DNA from: Oscarella lobularis
Lineage: Eukaryota; Porifera; Homoscleromorpha; Homosclerophorida; Oscarellidae
Length of the DNA stretch: 64,000 nt
Direction of reading: 5' to 3'
NCBI RefSeq assembly: GCF_947507565.1
Contig: NC_089188.1
Location: 186,001-250,000, forward strand
The translations under genes were made by a program, and so were the position numbers. Below the pieces are notes generated by a model. The model saw only the letters and a program-made list of their open reading frames with translations, was not told where the DNA came from and searched no databases. Below, in pieces: positions 63,601 to 64,000 of the stretch; the stretch's first letter is position 1, and every line of letters starts with the position of its first letter.

Positions 63601-63932
63601 GGAAATCAGGGAAATGCGTGGGTACAGGCTACTGTATCGATTGGTCTTGCGAAGGGAGTCGAAGTGATGCTCCGCGGCTTCAGCTCCGTCACGTCGGGCG
63701 GCGTCACTTATACGGGCGACATAGCATTGGACGACATCGCGTTCAGTAATTGCCAAGCCTGTAAGTCCTTGCGCGCTTTTGGCTATAGAAAACGAGTCTT
63801 TTCTCAACGCAGCCAATATACCTCAGTGTCAGAGCAACGAATTTCAATGCGACGACGGTAACTGCATTCCGTACATCAATTTCTGCGACGGTCGACCTGA
63901 TTGCAATGACGTAAGCGACGAAATTTCGTGCG
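60625..63932 (+). CDS. Secreted multi-MAM/LDL-receptor-A protein, 5' part (11 exons visible)
   Basis: Exons are 60625-60685, 61060-61074, 61122-61552, 61601-61685, 61745-61915, 61972-62328, 62384-62404, 62458-63003, 63093-63356, 63410-63760 and 63813-63932. Exon 1 encodes a signal peptide ([19 protein letters not shown]). Four MAM domains are visible, each with FETGWG/FDSGWG-type starts, YHMYGA cores and GDIA(V/I/L)D ends; the third is divergent. An LDLa module (CRDDQFPC to DDEANC) precedes MAM 4, and a second LDLa (CQSNEFQC to SDEISC) follows it, with calcium-site acidic residues. Exons 2 and 7 are only 15 and 21 bases. The layout recalls MALRD1-like proteins. The next acceptor AG is the last two bases of the window (63999-64000), so the gene continues. 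Confidence 0.87.
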
Positions 63933-64000
63933 GTGAGCTCTTCTTCTTCTAACCTTTCTTTTTAAAACTTTACTACGAGGCAATTTGTTTTGTCTTATAG

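Overview
The window reads as nuclear DNA of an early-branching animal with a compact, intron-rich genome. Most introns are 45-70 bases with GT...AG ends, and the proteins are animal-type: a receptor tyrosine kinase with fibronectin III repeats, a MAM/LDL-receptor-A protein and a Kelch-EGF receptor kinase. A sponge fits best, because Kelch domains fused to TKL kinases and FN3-rich receptor kinases occur together, but this is inference from content. No prokaryotic operon, CRISPR array, tRNA or rRNA was seen.

Layout. 1-14.1 kb: a head-to-tail cluster of four related genes (A, B, C, D). A, C and D encode a Kelch beta-propeller, a coiled coil built from very short symmetric exons, and a TKL-type kinase with HGD in place of HRD. 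B keeps the kinase but has an unrelated N-terminus and damage in its 5' half. A, C and D share a duplicated promoter carrying TGCGCGTGCGCA. 14.4-25.4 kb: poorly resolved ground with probable minus-strand exons (14.4-16.1 and 20.2-21.2 kb), two tentative plus-strand genes (17.9-19.2 and 21.9-23.1 kb), a multi-hairpin element, an ACGT microsatellite and tandem duplications. 25.4-33.8 kb: a complete 19-exon receptor tyrosine kinase on the minus strand. 34.6 kb: a long palindromic foldback element. 35.8-36.7 kb: a decayed ISWI-type SNF2 ATPase fragment. 37-39.2 kb: a region of short putative exons with repeat-rich tail. 40.35-43.9 kb: a nearly intronless Kelch-EGF-transmembrane-TKL kinase receptor. 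45.85-51.02 kb: a Ty3/Gypsy LTR retrotransposon with identical 111-bp LTRs whose 3.5-kb middle is inverted. 51.5-58.4 kb: three small or medium genes for probable secreted proteins (an unknown 168-residue protein, a putative NlpC/P60-LRAT-like protein and a sialate-O-acetylesterase-like SGNH hydrolase) among tandem and dispersed repeats. 60.6 kb to the end: the 5' part of a multi-MAM/LDLa secreted protein that runs off the window exactly at a splice acceptor.

How the genes may work together. The strongest biological theme is Kelch plus TKL kinase in two forms: a tandem family lacking any visible signal peptide or membrane span, and a membrane receptor about 26 kb away. The soluble kinases are non-RD, a state known from many innate-immune TKL kinases. 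A sensor/signalling role is plausible, but nothing in the DNA names the ligand. The RTK tail carries YLDM, YVNA and YVNV, which resemble known PI3K and Grb2 SH2 docking motifs.
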